Assembly: GCA_046199005.1 (NCBI GenBank)
Contig: CP176050.1
Location: 1 to 64,000 of the forward strand
From: Ascidiimonas sp046199005
GTDB taxonomy: Bacteria; Bacteroidota; Bacteroidia; Flavobacteriales; Flavobacteriaceae
Length of the DNA stretch: 64,000 nucleotides
Direction: 5' to 3'
Every line of letters begins with the position of its first letter. The first letter of the stretch is position 1. A program made the translations under genes and the position numbers. Under the pieces are notes generated by a model. That model saw only the letters and a list, made by a program, of their open reading frames with translations, had not been told where the DNA came from and ran no database searches. Below are positions 39,951 to 49,433 of this stretch, one piece after another.

Positions 39951-39970
39951 TTTAGATTTGGGCATCTAAA
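39951..39970. repeat. Inverted repeat in sprC leader
   Basis: Perfect 7-bp arms TTTAGAT / ATCTAAA around TTGGGC, 22-41 bp before the sprC ATG and next to the proposed -7 box. It could be an operator or a 5' leader hairpin. Confidence 0.4.
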
Positions 39971-39974
39971 ACAA

Positions 39975-39982
39975 CAAATTTA
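39975..39982 (-). promoter_or_regulatory. Putative -7 box of the sprCDBF operon
   Basis: TAAATTTG on the minus strand matches TAnnTTTG and lies 45 bp before the sprC ATG. The nearest upstream TTTG is 26 bp away, longer than the usual 19-21, so support is partial. Confidence 0.45.
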
Positions 39983-40313
39983 AAATGATTTCCTTTAAAA
40001 AACTAGATCAAATACTCAAAACCTCGTTTAATTGTCAACATCTGCTTATAAAACAAATCATTTTTCTTAACACGACCCGTTTTTTATTAACAATTTTCAA
40101 TTATCCGTTGGCATACAAACAGTTAGGTTGTTAATATCCTTGCGGAGTCGCAAATGTTTAACGCTACTAAAATATAAATATTGTGCGACATATTCACTTT
40201 TTTATGAAGTTATCAACAATTGTTAATAACCATTACCCGCTTAAATTCCGCAATATGAGCAGTTTATGGTGTATTGTTTTTATGTATTTTTGCGCTTCAT
40301 TAGTTAAAAGAGT
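39983..40313. other. Intergenic region between spr operon and glnS
   Basis: About 330 bp between divergent genes. AT-rich; it carries the glnS -7 box near the right end. No ORF, RNA gene or terminator seen. Confidence 0.5.
40285..40292 (+). promoter_or_regulatory. Putative -7 box for glnS
   Basis: TATTTTTG, a full match to TAnnTTTG, 21 bp before the glnS ATG. A weak GTTT lies 19 bp upstream as possible -33 element. Confidence 0.5.
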
Positions 40314-41999
40314 ATGTCAGAAGAGGGAAAATCACTGAATTTTATAGAACAGATTATTGAGGAAGATCTTGAAAATGGATTTGAGCGGTCGAAACTTAAG
40401 TTTCGGTTTCCACCAGAACCTAACGGCTATCTTCATATAGGGCATGCAAGCTCCATTTGTTTGAATTTCGGACTAGGATTGGATTATCAAGCACCGGTTA
40501 ATCTTCGGTTTGACGATACAAATCCGGATAAAGAAGAGCAAGAGTTTGTAGATGCCATTAAAAAGGATGTTAAATGGTTGGGATTTGAATGGGCGCAGGA
40601 ATGCTATGCTTCAGATTATTTTCAACAATTGTACGATTGGGCGGTTATGCTTGTAAAGGATGGAAAGGCATATATAGACAGTCAGACCTCCGAACTTATC
40701 GCAGCACAGAAAGGAACACCCACAACAGCGGGAGTTAATAGCCCTTTTCGAGACCGTCCGATAGAGGAAAGCCTCCAGATACTGAATGGTATGAAAAATG
40801 GAGAATATCCGGAAGGCACCCATGTATTAAGGGCTAAGATAGATATGGCATCCTCTAATATGTTGATGAGAGACCCTGTGATGTACAGGGTGTTGCACAA
40901 AGCTCATCATAGAACAGGTACCGATTGGTATATTTATCCATTATATGATTGGGCTCATGGAGAGAGCGATTATATTGAGCAGGTAAGTCACTCTTTATGT
41001 ACATTAGAATTTTTACCACACCGTGAACTCTATAACTGGTTTCTGGATCAGCTTTATGAGAGCAACGGTAAGATTAGACCTAAACAGCGTGAATTTGCGA
41101 GACGAAACTTAAGTCATACGGTAGTTAGTAAGCGTAAATTATTACGTTTGGTAGAAGACGGAGTGGTAAGCGGATGGGATGATCCCAGAATGCCGACCAT
41201 TTCAGGCATGAGAAGACGGGGTTATACGCCAGCTTCCATACGAAACTTTGCCGAAACCATAGGAATAGCAAAACGAGAAAACCTTATTGACGTTTCGTTA
41301 TTAGAATTTTGCGTCAGGGAAGATCTTAACCGAATTGCACCCCGTGTGATGGGCGTATTGAACCCTTTAAAGGTAATTATCACTAATTATCCAGAAAATA
41401 GTGAGGAGTGGTTGGATGCTGAAAATAATCCTGAAGAAGACGATATGACCTATCGTAAAATCCCTTTTTCACATGAGCTATATATAGAGCAGGAGGATTT
41501 TAGAGAAGAAGCGAACAGGAAGTTCTTTCGACTAAAATTGGGTGGCGAGGTACGACTGAAGAATGCGTATATTATTAAGGCAGAAAAAGCGATAAAGGAT
41601 GATGAGGGTAATGTTATAGAAGTACATTGCACCTACGATACCGACAGTAAAAGCGGGAGTGGCACCGAAGCAAGCATGCGTAAGGTTAAAGGAACGTTGC
41701 ATTGGGTATCAGTAAAACACGCAATGAAGGCAGAGGTGAGAGTCTACGATCGTCTGTTTACACATCATGCGCCCGATGCGGATAAGGAGGTAGACTTCAT
41801 GACGTATTTGAATCCAAACTCCCTAGAAGTTATCACAGGCTATTTAGAACCTAGCTTAAGAGAAGCAAAGATTGGCGACACGGTTCAATTTCAACGTTTA
41901 GGATATTTTAGCGTAGATCCTGATACTACTGATTCAAAAATGGTGTTCAATAAAACGGTGGGATTACGAGATACCTGGGCAAAGCTGGAACAGAAATAA
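40314..41999 (+). CDS. glnS: Glutaminyl-tRNA synthetase
   Basis: A 561-residue class I aminoacyl-tRNA synthetase charging tRNA-Gln directly. The HIGH motif is in RFPPEPNGYLHIGHA (about residues 28-42). The KMSKS-type loop is TVVSKRKLLRLVE. The GlnRS-specific WDDPRMPT segment and the C-terminal anticodon-binding beta barrels (about 345-555) are present. Length is normal for GlnRS. gltX lies about 1.3 kb downstream on the other strand, so both Glu/Gln synthetases are in this window. Confidence 0.97.
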   Translation: MSEEGKSLNFIEQIIEEDLENGFERSKLKFRFPPEPNGYLHIGHASSICLNFGLGLDYQAPVNLRFDDTNPDKEEQEFVDAIKKDVKWLGFEWAQECYASDYFQQLYDWAVMLVKDGKAYIDSQTSELIAAQKGTPTTAGVNSPFRDRPIEESLQILNGMKNGEYPEGTHVLRAKIDMASSNMLMRDPVMYRVLHKAHHRTGTDWYIYPLYDWAHGESDYIEQVSHSLCTLEFLPHRELYNWFLDQLYESNGKIRPKQREFARRNLSHTVVSKRKLLRLVEDGVVSGWDDPRMPTISGMRRRGYTPASIRNFAETIGIAKRENLIDVSLLEFCVREDLNRIAPRVMGVLNPLKVIITNYPENSEEWLDAENNPEEDDMTYRKIPFSHELYIEQEDFREEANRKFFRLKLGGEVRLKNAYIIKAEKAIKDDEGNVIEVHCTYDTDSKSGSGTEASMRKVKGTLHWVSVKHAMKAEVRVYDRLFTHHAPDADKEVDFMTYLNPNSLEVITGYLEPSLREAKIGDTVQFQRLGYFSVDPDTTDSKMVFNKTVGLRDTWAKLEQK

Positions 42000-42289
42000 A
42001 AGATGAGAGGTCTCGATATTAGGAATTCTATTTCCATTTTTCTTAGAATAGAAGAAAGCTATTTTTATAATTAAATTATAGAAATTAATTATACTATTTA
42101 AGCTGTTTTAAGGCAATTTAAAAGCATATTTATTGAGTTTGGTAGTATTCTCTCCACCAAAGGACTTTCCCTGAATTAAAACGCCTGTAAATAGACTAAT
42201 AATGTATGTTATCTAAATTAAAGGTTTAATTACGATTATTTTAAATTAGTTTTGGAAATTTAAAATTTGAGTTTATCTATTACAAAAAA
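42000..42289. other. Intergenic tail between convergent glnS and SPFH gene
   Basis: About 290 bp of AT-rich DNA after glnS. The only frame (23 codons from 42003) is not convincing. Nothing else recognised before the shared terminator. Confidence 0.5.
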
Positions 42290-42317
42290 AACCCTGTTGC
42301 ACAACAGGGTTTTTTTG
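42284..42317. terminator. Strong bidirectional terminator (glnS / SPFH gene)
   Basis: Perfect stem AACCCTGTTG / CAACAGGGTT with a 2-nt centre, flanked by seven A on one side and seven T on the other. It lies 10-15 bp after the stop of the minus-strand SPFH gene and can also stop glnS transcripts. Confidence 0.9.
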
Positions 42318-42326
42318 AAGCATTAT

Positions 42327-43256
42327 TTATTTGTTTTTATCTTTTGGTTTTTGATTTTTCATGGCCTCCCCTATTTGATTACTCGCTGTAAAGGATGCTA
42401 CCATATTATTTAACATATCGCTTCCAGCCTGTGGAGAATTCGGGAGTAATATCAAATTGGTATTGGTTTCTTCTCCTATGGACTGCAAGGTATCATAATG
42501 TTGAGTTACCACAATCAATGCCGAAGCTTCCTGTGAATTTATACCTACTTTGTTTAAGACTTCTACAGATTCTTCGAGGCCTCGCGCGATTTCGCGCCTC
42601 TGATCGGCAATACCCTGCCCTTGCAGTCTCTTACTTTCTGCTTCTGCTTTCGCTTTTTCTACGATAAGGATTCTAGCGGCATCCCCTTCAAACTGCGCAG
42701 CGATCTTTTCACGTTCCGAAGCATTAATACGGTTCATAGCATTTTTCACCTGTTGATCGGGATCAATATCAGTAACTAGTGTTTTGATGATGTCATAGCC
42801 ATATTCCAGCATGGCTTCCTGAAGTTCGGCCTTCACCGCTATCGCAATATCATCTTTTTTAACGAAAACATCATCCAGTTTCATCTTAGGTACCTCTGCC
42901 CGCACCACATCAAAAACATAACTGGTGATCTGATCATGTGGATATTCTAGTTTATAAAACGCTTCATAAACCTTTGTTTTGATCACAACGTACTGTACAG
43001 AGACTTTTAATTTTACAAATACATCGTCAAGTGTTTTGGTTTCAACAATTACGTCTAGCTGTTGTATTTTAAGACTTAATTTTCCTGCAATTCGATCAAC
43101 AAGCGGTATTTTTAATTGTAAACCCGAATTTCTAATGCTTTGAAACTTTCCAAATCGCTCAATGGTCACTGCGGTTTGTTGTTTTACAATAAAAAAGGTG
43201 CCAAATAAAATAATGATTCCCAGAAATATGAGAATAGGTAAGAAAATGTATTCCAT
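42327..43256 (-). CDS. SPFH/band 7 domain membrane protein (stomatin-like)
   Basis: A 309-residue protein with one N-terminal membrane helix (about 5-25), an SPFH/band 7 domain (about 27-200, with TVAVTIERFGKF-type start VKQQTAVTIERFGKFQ) and an Ala/Glu-rich coiled coil (about 190-240) containing INASEREKIAAQFEGDA. That segment and RRLQGQGIADQRREIARGL are characteristic of the stomatin/paraslipin branch. These proteins form membrane-associated oligomeric rings that organise membrane domains or guard proteases. No NfeD partner gene is adjacent. A short tail ends in charged KDKNK. Confidence 0.92.
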   Translation of the reverse strand: MEYIFLPILIFLGIIILFGTFFIVKQQTAVTIERFGKFQSIRNSGLQLKIPLVDRIAGKLSLKIQQLDVIVETKTLDDVFVKLKVSVQYVVIKTKVYEAFYKLEYPHDQITSYVFDVVRAEVPKMKLDDVFVKKDDIAIAVKAELQEAMLEYGYDIIKTLVTDIDPDQQVKNAMNRINASEREKIAAQFEGDAARILIVEKAKAEAESKRLQGQGIADQRREIARGLEESVEVLNKVGINSQEASALIVVTQHYDTLQSIGEETNTNLILLPNSPQAGSDMLNNMVASFTASNQIGEAMKNQKPKDKNK

Positions 43257-43328
43257 AGTTGATAGTTTTAAGTGTTATTTTTCTTATGCTTACATGCTTA
43301 ATTATAAGTAGTAATTTATGTATAAAAG

Positions 43329-44852
43329 TTACAGTTTAGCGATTGCACTGTTAATTCTCAGAAGGGTTTCGTCTTTTCCAATAAATGAAATGATCTCAAA
43401 TACATCTGGGCCCTGTAGTGAACCTACAAGACTTAACCGGAGAGGCATCATCACTTTTCCAAAACCAATTTCTTTAGACCCTATCCAGCTTTTTACTTCA
43501 GATGTTATTGCAGCTACAGTGAAATCTTCTATTTTCGTTATAACTGTGGTAAGTTCCTGCATCAGTTCAGCAGTTTCTGCTTTCCAGGCTTTTTTTGATG
43601 CTTTTTCATCAAAGGTTTCCGGTGATTTAAAAAAGAAATGGCCTAATTCCCATAGATCAGCAACAAACGTAGCTCTTTCTTTAATGAGCCTAATCATTTT
43701 TTCTACTGATGCGGTATCGGGAATTGAAGTATCGTTTAATTCTTTCTTAAGTATCGGAAGAAAAAGAGTGGCAATTTCTGCATCACTTTTTAACTGAAGA
43801 TATTGATGATTGTACCATTTAATTTTATCTGGATCAAAACGTGCTCCGGATTTATGTACCTTCTCAAGGTCAAAATCTTTTGTTAATTCTTCAAGAGAAA
43901 AGAGCTCCTGCTCTGTACCGGGGTTCCAGCCAAGAAAGGCGAGAAAGTTAATAACTGCTTCTGGAAAATAGCCAGTTTCTCTGTAACCACTTGAAATTTC
44001 ATCGGATTTTGGATCATTCCATTCCAAAGGAAAAACAGGAAACCCTAGCTTGTCTCCATCTCTTTTACTTAATTTTCCTTTTCCGGTAGGTTTTAATATC
44101 AGCGGAAGATGGGCAAACTTTGGAAGTTTCCAATTGAAAGCTCGGTATAAAAGTACATGCAGCGCCAGAGAAGGTAGCCATTCTTCACCACGGATGACAT
44201 GTGTTATCTTCATAAGGTGGTCATCTACGATATTAGCCAGATGATAGGTAGGCATTCCATCGCTCTTGAAAATTATCTTATCATCAAGAGTATTACTATC
44301 GATTTTTATTTCACCACGAATGATGTCTTCAAAAGTTAAAATCTCATCAGTAGGCACTTTGAAACGAATGACGTATGGTGTATCTTGTTCAATTACTTTC
44401 TGTACTTCTTCGTGCGAAAGGCTAAGAGAATTCTTTAGCTTCAGGCGGTTATGCCAATTATAAATGAAGGTTTTTCCTTTTGCTTCATGGTCTTTGCGAT
44501 GATTCTCAAGTTCTTCGGGAGTGTCAAAAGCAACGTAAGCCCAACCTTTCTCAATAAGTTCGTCTGCGTATGCTTTATAGATATGCTTTCGCTCACTCTG
44601 CCTGTATGGCCCGACATCTCCGGTTTTTTGAGGTCCTTCGTCATAGGGAATGCCGCACCAGTTAAGCGAATCAATTATGTATTGCTCTGCACCTTCAACA
44701 TATCTGTTTTGATCGGTATCTTCAATTCGTAACAAGAAGTCTCCATCGTTTTGCTTGGCAAAGAGGTAATTAAAAAGCGCAGTTCGTACACCTCCAATGT
44801 GAAGTGGTCCTGTAGGGCTTGGAGCGAACCTTACTCGTATTTTAGTGTTCAT
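43329..44852 (-). CDS. gltX: Glutamyl-tRNA synthetase
   Basis: A 507-residue class I synthetase charging tRNA-Glu. The HIGH-type motif is RFAPSPTGPLHIGGVRTALF (residues 8-27). The KMSKS-type loop is GKLSKRDGDKLGFPV. The catalytic segment IRGEEWLPSLALHV and the helical anticodon-binding C-terminal part are as expected. It is followed after 72 bp by the SPFH gene on the same strand. Confidence 0.97.
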   Translation of the reverse strand: MNTKIRVRFAPSPTGPLHIGGVRTALFNYLFAKQNDGDFLLRIEDTDQNRYVEGAEQYIIDSLNWCGIPYDEGPQKTGDVGPYRQSERKHIYKAYADELIEKGWAYVAFDTPEELENHRKDHEAKGKTFIYNWHNRLKLKNSLSLSHEEVQKVIEQDTPYVIRFKVPTDEILTFEDIIRGEIKIDSNTLDDKIIFKSDGMPTYHLANIVDDHLMKITHVIRGEEWLPSLALHVLLYRAFNWKLPKFAHLPLILKPTGKGKLSKRDGDKLGFPVFPLEWNDPKSDEISSGYRETGYFPEAVINFLAFLGWNPGTEQELFSLEELTKDFDLEKVHKSGARFDPDKIKWYNHQYLQLKSDAEIATLFLPILKKELNDTSIPDTASVEKMIRLIKERATFVADLWELGHFFFKSPETFDEKASKKAWKAETAELMQELTTVITKIEDFTVAAITSEVKSWIGSKEIGFGKVMMPLRLSLVGSLQGPDVFEIISFIGKDETLLRINSAIAKL

Positions 44853-44891
44853 GAAAATGCATAATTAAAGTGTAAAACTATTTTGAAGCAT

Positions 44892-44899
44892 CAAAGATA
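44892..44899 (-). promoter_or_regulatory. Putative -7 box for gltX
   Basis: TATCTTTG on the minus strand, 39 bp before the gltX ATG, fits TAnnTTTG. No clear TTTG at the -33 position. Confidence 0.4.
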
Positions 44900-44925
44900 C
44901 AAGAATTACCTTCCATATGATGGTG

Positions 44926-45972
44926 TTAGGCTGCATGTTTCATCTCAAGCGGTATACGTTTATTCATGACAGTGAACCAAAGAGGAGGAAATAGAGAGAG
45001 TACCATGGAGGTGGGGTAACCGTAAGGCATCTGGGGGCTGATATCATGATAATCCAGTATTTGATATTTTTTAGCCGATTTATAATGGTGATCGCTGTGT
45101 CTGGTCAGTTCATAAAGGATAATTCTACCCATTACATGGTTCGAGTTCCAAGAATGAATTTCCCTAACACGTTCGTAACGTCCTGAAGGTAATTTTTTGC
45201 GTATGAGTCCGTAATGTTCAATATAATTGATGGTCTCAAGCAAAATAAAACCAACGATGGCACAGCAAATGGCTATCAGGAGTCCAAAAGTGCCTAGAAG
45301 TAAAAATAGGAACGATAGATAAGCAAGCTGTACAATGGTATACCAGAGCATATCATTTTTAATGGAAAAAAAAGAACGTTGTTGTCTTTTAATAAGATCG
45401 GATTGAATTCTCCAGGCGTTTATATATTGTCTGGTTACTGAAGTTATCCAGAATGAATAAACAGTTTGATTAAGTTGTGCAGTCGCAGGATCTTCTTTGG
45501 TTGCGGCGTGTAAGTGATGCCCGTAATTATGTTCGATGTAGAAGTGCATATATAGGGAAGGCAATAACAGTATTTTAGCTAATAATTGTTCAATTTTGGT
45601 TTTACGATGTCCAAGTTCGTGCGCTACATTAATACCATTAGATCCAAGAACGATGCCGGTGGTAAAAACCAGACCAATAAGTTCGTAGATCGCAAAATGT
45701 TGTGTTGAGGTCAGATATAACGTATATGCTAAAATACCGTAGACAATAGGTATATTAAGGTACAGTAACCAATCAAATAATTTATTTTTCAATTTTTCTT
45801 CGCGTTCACCGGCAGACAGGTTACTTTCATCATTCGGCAGTAACAGTTCCAGAAAGGGTATAAGGATGAAAACATAGACGGGAGTTAGAAATGTATATAT
45901 CTCAGCCAAAGAAATGCCAATTAAAGCAACTACGGGTATACTGTAAGCTGTTAGGTATTTTAAGTTCTCCAT
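44926..45972 (-). CDS. Alkane 1-monooxygenase / AlkB-like membrane di-iron hydroxylase
   Basis: A 348-residue integral membrane protein with about six hydrophobic helices. It has the histidine boxes of AlkB-type non-heme di-iron enzymes: HELGHRK (about 122), EHNYGHHLH (about 148), NYIEHYGL (about 247) and LTRHSDHH (about 290). The extra NYIEHYG box separates AlkB-like hydroxylases from ordinary fatty acid desaturases. The family hydroxylates terminal methyl groups of medium-chain alkanes. No rubredoxin or rubredoxin reductase gene is adjacent, so an electron donor must be encoded elsewhere. The substrate could also be a fatty acyl chain. Confidence 0.88.
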   Translation of the reverse strand: MENLKYLTAYSIPVVALIGISLAEIYTFLTPVYVFILIPFLELLLPNDESNLSAGEREEKLKNKLFDWLLYLNIPIVYGILAYTLYLTSTQHFAIYELIGLVFTTGIVLGSNGINVAHELGHRKTKIEQLLAKILLLPSLYMHFYIEHNYGHHLHAATKEDPATAQLNQTVYSFWITSVTRQYINAWRIQSDLIKRQQRSFFSIKNDMLWYTIVQLAYLSFLFLLLGTFGLLIAICCAIVGFILLETINYIEHYGLIRKKLPSGRYERVREIHSWNSNHVMGRIILYELTRHSDHHYKSAKKYQILDYHDISPQMPYGYPTSMVLSLFPPLWFTVMNKRIPLEMKHAA

Positions 45973-46058
45973 CTGTTTAATTTTAACATCATCTTATCAA
46001 ATTTAAGTAATTATGGGTACAAATAAAATTGTACTTTTAAAAGTTAATCCATTTTATA

Positions 46059-49000
46059 GTGTCTCAGAACTTACAAATTATTAAGAAAAGACTTCGTCTT
46101 TTTATAAAAAAATATCATACCAACGAGTTAATAAAAGGAGTCATGCTTTTTATTGGCATTGGAGTGCTTTATTTAATTTTTATTTCTTTACTGGAAAATT
46201 TCCTCTGGTTTAATACTCAGGTTCGCACCATCATTTTCTGGACTACGGTAGGTCTTGAACTCGTTTTGCTTGTAAAATTCATAATCCTTCCAGCATTGCG
46301 GTTGTTCAATCTCAGAAAAGGACTAACTGAGACGGAGGCTAGTAAAATTCTAGGAAAGCATTTTACAGATGTTAATGATAAATTACTTAACGTTATTCAA
46401 CTGTCGGATAATGAAGAAATGTCGGAATTACTGAAGGCAGGAATAGAACAGAAGTCCTTAGAGCTTTCTCCGATACCGTTTACCAAGGCAGTTGATTATA
46501 GAAAAGGCTTTCGCTACGCTAAGTATGCATGTTTACCGTTGGTAGTACTTCTAATATTCTGGTTGAGCGGTAAATTCAATTGGTTTTCTGAAGGCTACGA
46601 AAGGATGATCCATTATGACGTAGCTTATGAGCCCCCTGCACCTTTCTATTTTCAATTGCTTACCGATTCGCTGGTGGCGGTAGAAAATACTGAGTTTGTA
46701 TTAACTGTTACTACTAAAGGAGAAGTTCTACCCGAACAGGTACAGATTGAAATAGACGGATATGATTATGTGATGCAAACAAAAGCATCAGGTATATGGC
46801 AATATAAAATTCAGAACCCTGGAGCTTCCGGTGAAAGTTTTAGACTCAAAGCCGGTGAGGTGATATCTGAAGAGATGTTTTTGAAAGTTCTTAAGGCTCC
46901 CAAACTGGTTTCGCTGGATATGAATATGGACTATCCTGATTATATCGGAAGAGGTAATGAAGTAATTAGAAATAATGGGAATGCTCAGGTTCCAGAGGGA
47001 ACGGTCGTAACTTGGATAGCCAGGACGAAAGAGGCAGAAAAAGTAGTTATTAGGGATTTGGATACGATACTTGAATTGATGGAGGAAGATGGAGTTTTTA
47101 TTCGCAATAAAAGAATGTTTTCAACATGGAATTATGAATTTGTTACCGGAAGTGAAGAGTTACCAGAGTATGAAACATTGAGTTATACCGTTGACGTAAT
47201 TAAAGATCAATTTCCAGTAGTGACTGTTCAGGTGTTAAGGGATAGTGTAAATAGTATAGATAATTATGTAAATATCAGATATTCAGATGATTATGGTATC
47301 TCAAGTGTTGCTTTGTGTTACTTTGATATGAAAAATCCTGAGCGTGTCATAAAAGAAACTTTGCAGACTGGTGGAAATGGTTATCAGGATATAATCACAT
47401 CTTTTCCAGGTAATCGTAACTTAAAGGAAGGTTCAAATTATCAATACTACATTGAAGTTAAGGATAATGATGGTATTCATGGTCCGAAGTCGAGCAGAAG
47501 TGATTTATTCATGGTCTATGTTCCGAATAAAGATGATCGAGTAGCAAACAATCTGGAGCAACAACAAAAGGTATTGGATAAAATGTCTGATGGGCTTGAG
47601 AAATTAAACAAAGAACGTGAAGAATTAGAATCGTTGGTTAAGGAACAAAAACAAAAGAAAGCTCTTACGTTTAACGATCAGCGTAAATTGGAAGAAACAC
47701 TAAAAAGGCAAAGTGCACAACAGGAAATGATGAAGCAGTTTAGCAAAGAGCTTCAAAAGAATGTGGAAAAGCTGGAGGAGTCTCAGCAGGATCCTGAAAA
47801 GGAAGCGCTGTTGAAAGAAAGGTTGGAGCGTCAGCAGGCAGAGATGGAACGAAATGAGAGATTGATGGAAGAGATCAATAAGATTGCCGATAAGATTAGT
47901 AAGGAAGAGCTGTCGAAGAAGTTAGAGGAGCTTTCAAAGCAGCAGCAAAGTAGCGAGCGAAGTTTGGAACAGATACTTGAACTGACCAAACGTTATTACG
48001 TAACAGCAAAGGCCGAAAAGCTGCAAAAAGATTTACAGTTTCTAAGCGAGAAGCAGGATAGTCTGGCTAAAGTTAGTAAAGGGATTAATGAGATCAAAGA
48101 GCAGCAAGACCTGAGTAAGCGATTTAAAGAAAAGAAGGAAGAACTGGCTAGATTAAAGAAGGAGAATGAGGATCTGAAAAAACCTATGGATTTGGGTATA
48201 GATGAAACCTTACCAAAGGAAGTAGAAGAAGATCAGAAGAATGCCGAGGATCAATTGCAAAACGAAAAACAGAGCGAACAACAAACACAAGAAAAGGCAT
48301 CTAACAAATCTCAGAAAAAGGCTGCTAACAAGATGAGGAAAATGAGTGAAGATATGAAAAGCTCGATGCAGTCCCAAAGTTCGGATGCTATGCAAGAGGA
48401 TGCTGAGATGCTACGTCAAATTTTGGATAACCTGGTTTTGTTCAGTTTTGATCAGGAGTCTTTAATGGATGATATTTCAACGGAAACCGAAACAGGTGCG
48501 GCATTCGCTAGAAGATTAAAAGAACAGAATGAATTGAGGGCCTTATTTTCGCATGTAGATGATAGCTTGTTCGCTCTATCCTTAAGACGGCCTGAGATTA
48601 GTGATGTGATTAATAATGAAATAACAGATGTATATTTTAATATAGATAAAGCTTTGGAGCGGTTGTCTGAGAATCAGATTTATCAGGGAGTAGCAAGCCA
48701 GCAGTATGTACTTACTGCAGCGAATAATCTGGCGGATTTTCTAAGCAATGTTTTGGATAATATGCAGGACAGTATGGGCAGCGGTTCGGGTAAATCATCT
48801 CAGGGTTTTCAGCTACCGGATATTATTCAATCACAGCAGCAACTTAATGGTCAAATGAAGAAGGGAATGCAAAAGGGCAAGAATGGAAATCCTTCTAAAG
48901 GAGAAGATGGAAAAGGAGCGGATGGTAAGAATAATGAAAGCAATAATAAGAAGGGTAAAGGTGAAGGCAGTGAGGGTAATAACGGTAGTAAACAGGGTGA

Positions 49001-49433
49001 CGGTATCTCGGAACAAATGAGTGAAGAATTGTTTGAGATGTACAAACAACAGCAGCGGATAAGAGAAGCGCTGGAAAAGCAATTAATGGATAAAAAAGGT
49101 ACAGGAATAGAAGCTAGAGGTAAGATGTTGTTAAGACAAATGGAACAGGTTGAACAGGACTTATTAGAGCGAGGTGTCACAAATCGGGTTTTACAACGAA
49201 TGAATAATCTAGAGTACCAGTTGTTAAAGTTAGAGAATGCAGCACAGCAGCAAGGAAGAAAAGATGAACGGGAAAGCATTACGAATAATAAGACATTCGA
49301 TAATTCGGTGAACACAATTACACCGGACGTCAAAGAATATTTCGAGCAACTTGAAATATTAAATAGACAAGTATTACCTTTGCGGCAAATTTACAAAGGT
49401 AAAGTAAATGAATACTTTAGAGAACAAAATTAG
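46059..49433 (+). CDS. DUF4175 family membrane protein with long coiled coil
   Basis: A 1,124-residue protein. I accept the GTG start at 46059 because the following sequence (SQNLQIIKKRLRLFIKKYHTNELIKG) is the family's conserved N-terminus and no nearby ATG keeps it. Two membrane helices (about 25-45 and 55-75) and a third (about 155-172) precede a large extracytoplasmic region (about 185-480). The second half is an extreme Gln/Glu/Lys-rich coiled coil (about 485-790), a helical domain and a Gly/Asn/Lys-rich low-complexity stretch (about 935-985). Function is unknown; the layout suggests an envelope-spanning or scaffold role. Its 3' end overlaps ybeY by 26 bp. Confidence 0.85.
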   Translation: MSQNLQIIKKRLRLFIKKYHTNELIKGVMLFIGIGVLYLIFISLLENFLWFNTQVRTIIFWTTVGLELVLLVKFIILPALRLFNLRKGLTETEASKILGKHFTDVNDKLLNVIQLSDNEEMSELLKAGIEQKSLELSPIPFTKAVDYRKGFRYAKYACLPLVVLLIFWLSGKFNWFSEGYERMIHYDVAYEPPAPFYFQLLTDSLVAVENTEFVLTVTTKGEVLPEQVQIEIDGYDYVMQTKASGIWQYKIQNPGASGESFRLKAGEVISEEMFLKVLKAPKLVSLDMNMDYPDYIGRGNEVIRNNGNAQVPEGTVVTWIARTKEAEKVVIRDLDTILELMEEDGVFIRNKRMFSTWNYEFVTGSEELPEYETLSYTVDVIKDQFPVVTVQVLRDSVNSIDNYVNIRYSDDYGISSVALCYFDMKNPERVIKETLQTGGNGYQDIITSFPGNRNLKEGSNYQYYIEVKDNDGIHGPKSSRSDLFMVYVPNKDDRVANNLEQQQKVLDKMSDGLEKLNKEREELESLVKEQKQKKALTFNDQRKLEETLKRQSAQQEMMKQFSKELQKNVEKLEESQQDPEKEALLKERLERQQAEMERNERLMEEINKIADKISKEELSKKLEELSKQQQSSERSLEQILELTKRYYVTAKAEKLQKDLQFLSEKQDSLAKVSKGINEIKEQQDLSKRFKEKKEELARLKKENEDLKKPMDLGIDETLPKEVEEDQKNAEDQLQNEKQSEQQTQEKASNKSQKKAANKMRKMSEDMKSSMQSQSSDAMQEDAEMLRQILDNLVLFSFDQESLMDDISTETETGAAFARRLKEQNELRALFSHVDDSLFALSLRRPEISDVINNEITDVYFNIDKALERLSENQIYQGVASQQYVLTAANNLADFLSNVLDNMQDSMGSGSGKSSQGFQLPDIIQSQQQLNGQMKKGMQKGKNGNPSKGEDGKGADGKNNESNNKKGKGEGSEGNNGSKQGDGISEQMSEELFEMYKQQQRIREALEKQLMDKKGTGIEARGKMLLRQMEQVEQDLLERGVTNRVLQRMNNLEYQLLKLENAAQQQGRKDERESITNNKTFDNSVNTITPDVKEYFEQLEILNRQVLPLRQIYKGKVNEYFREQN

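Noticed and set aside
48851..49333. 160-codon minus-strand ORF
   Set aside because: Antisense to the Lys/Gln/Gly-rich low-complexity part of the DUF4175 gene; Leu/Ser/Pro/Cys-rich composition is an artefact.
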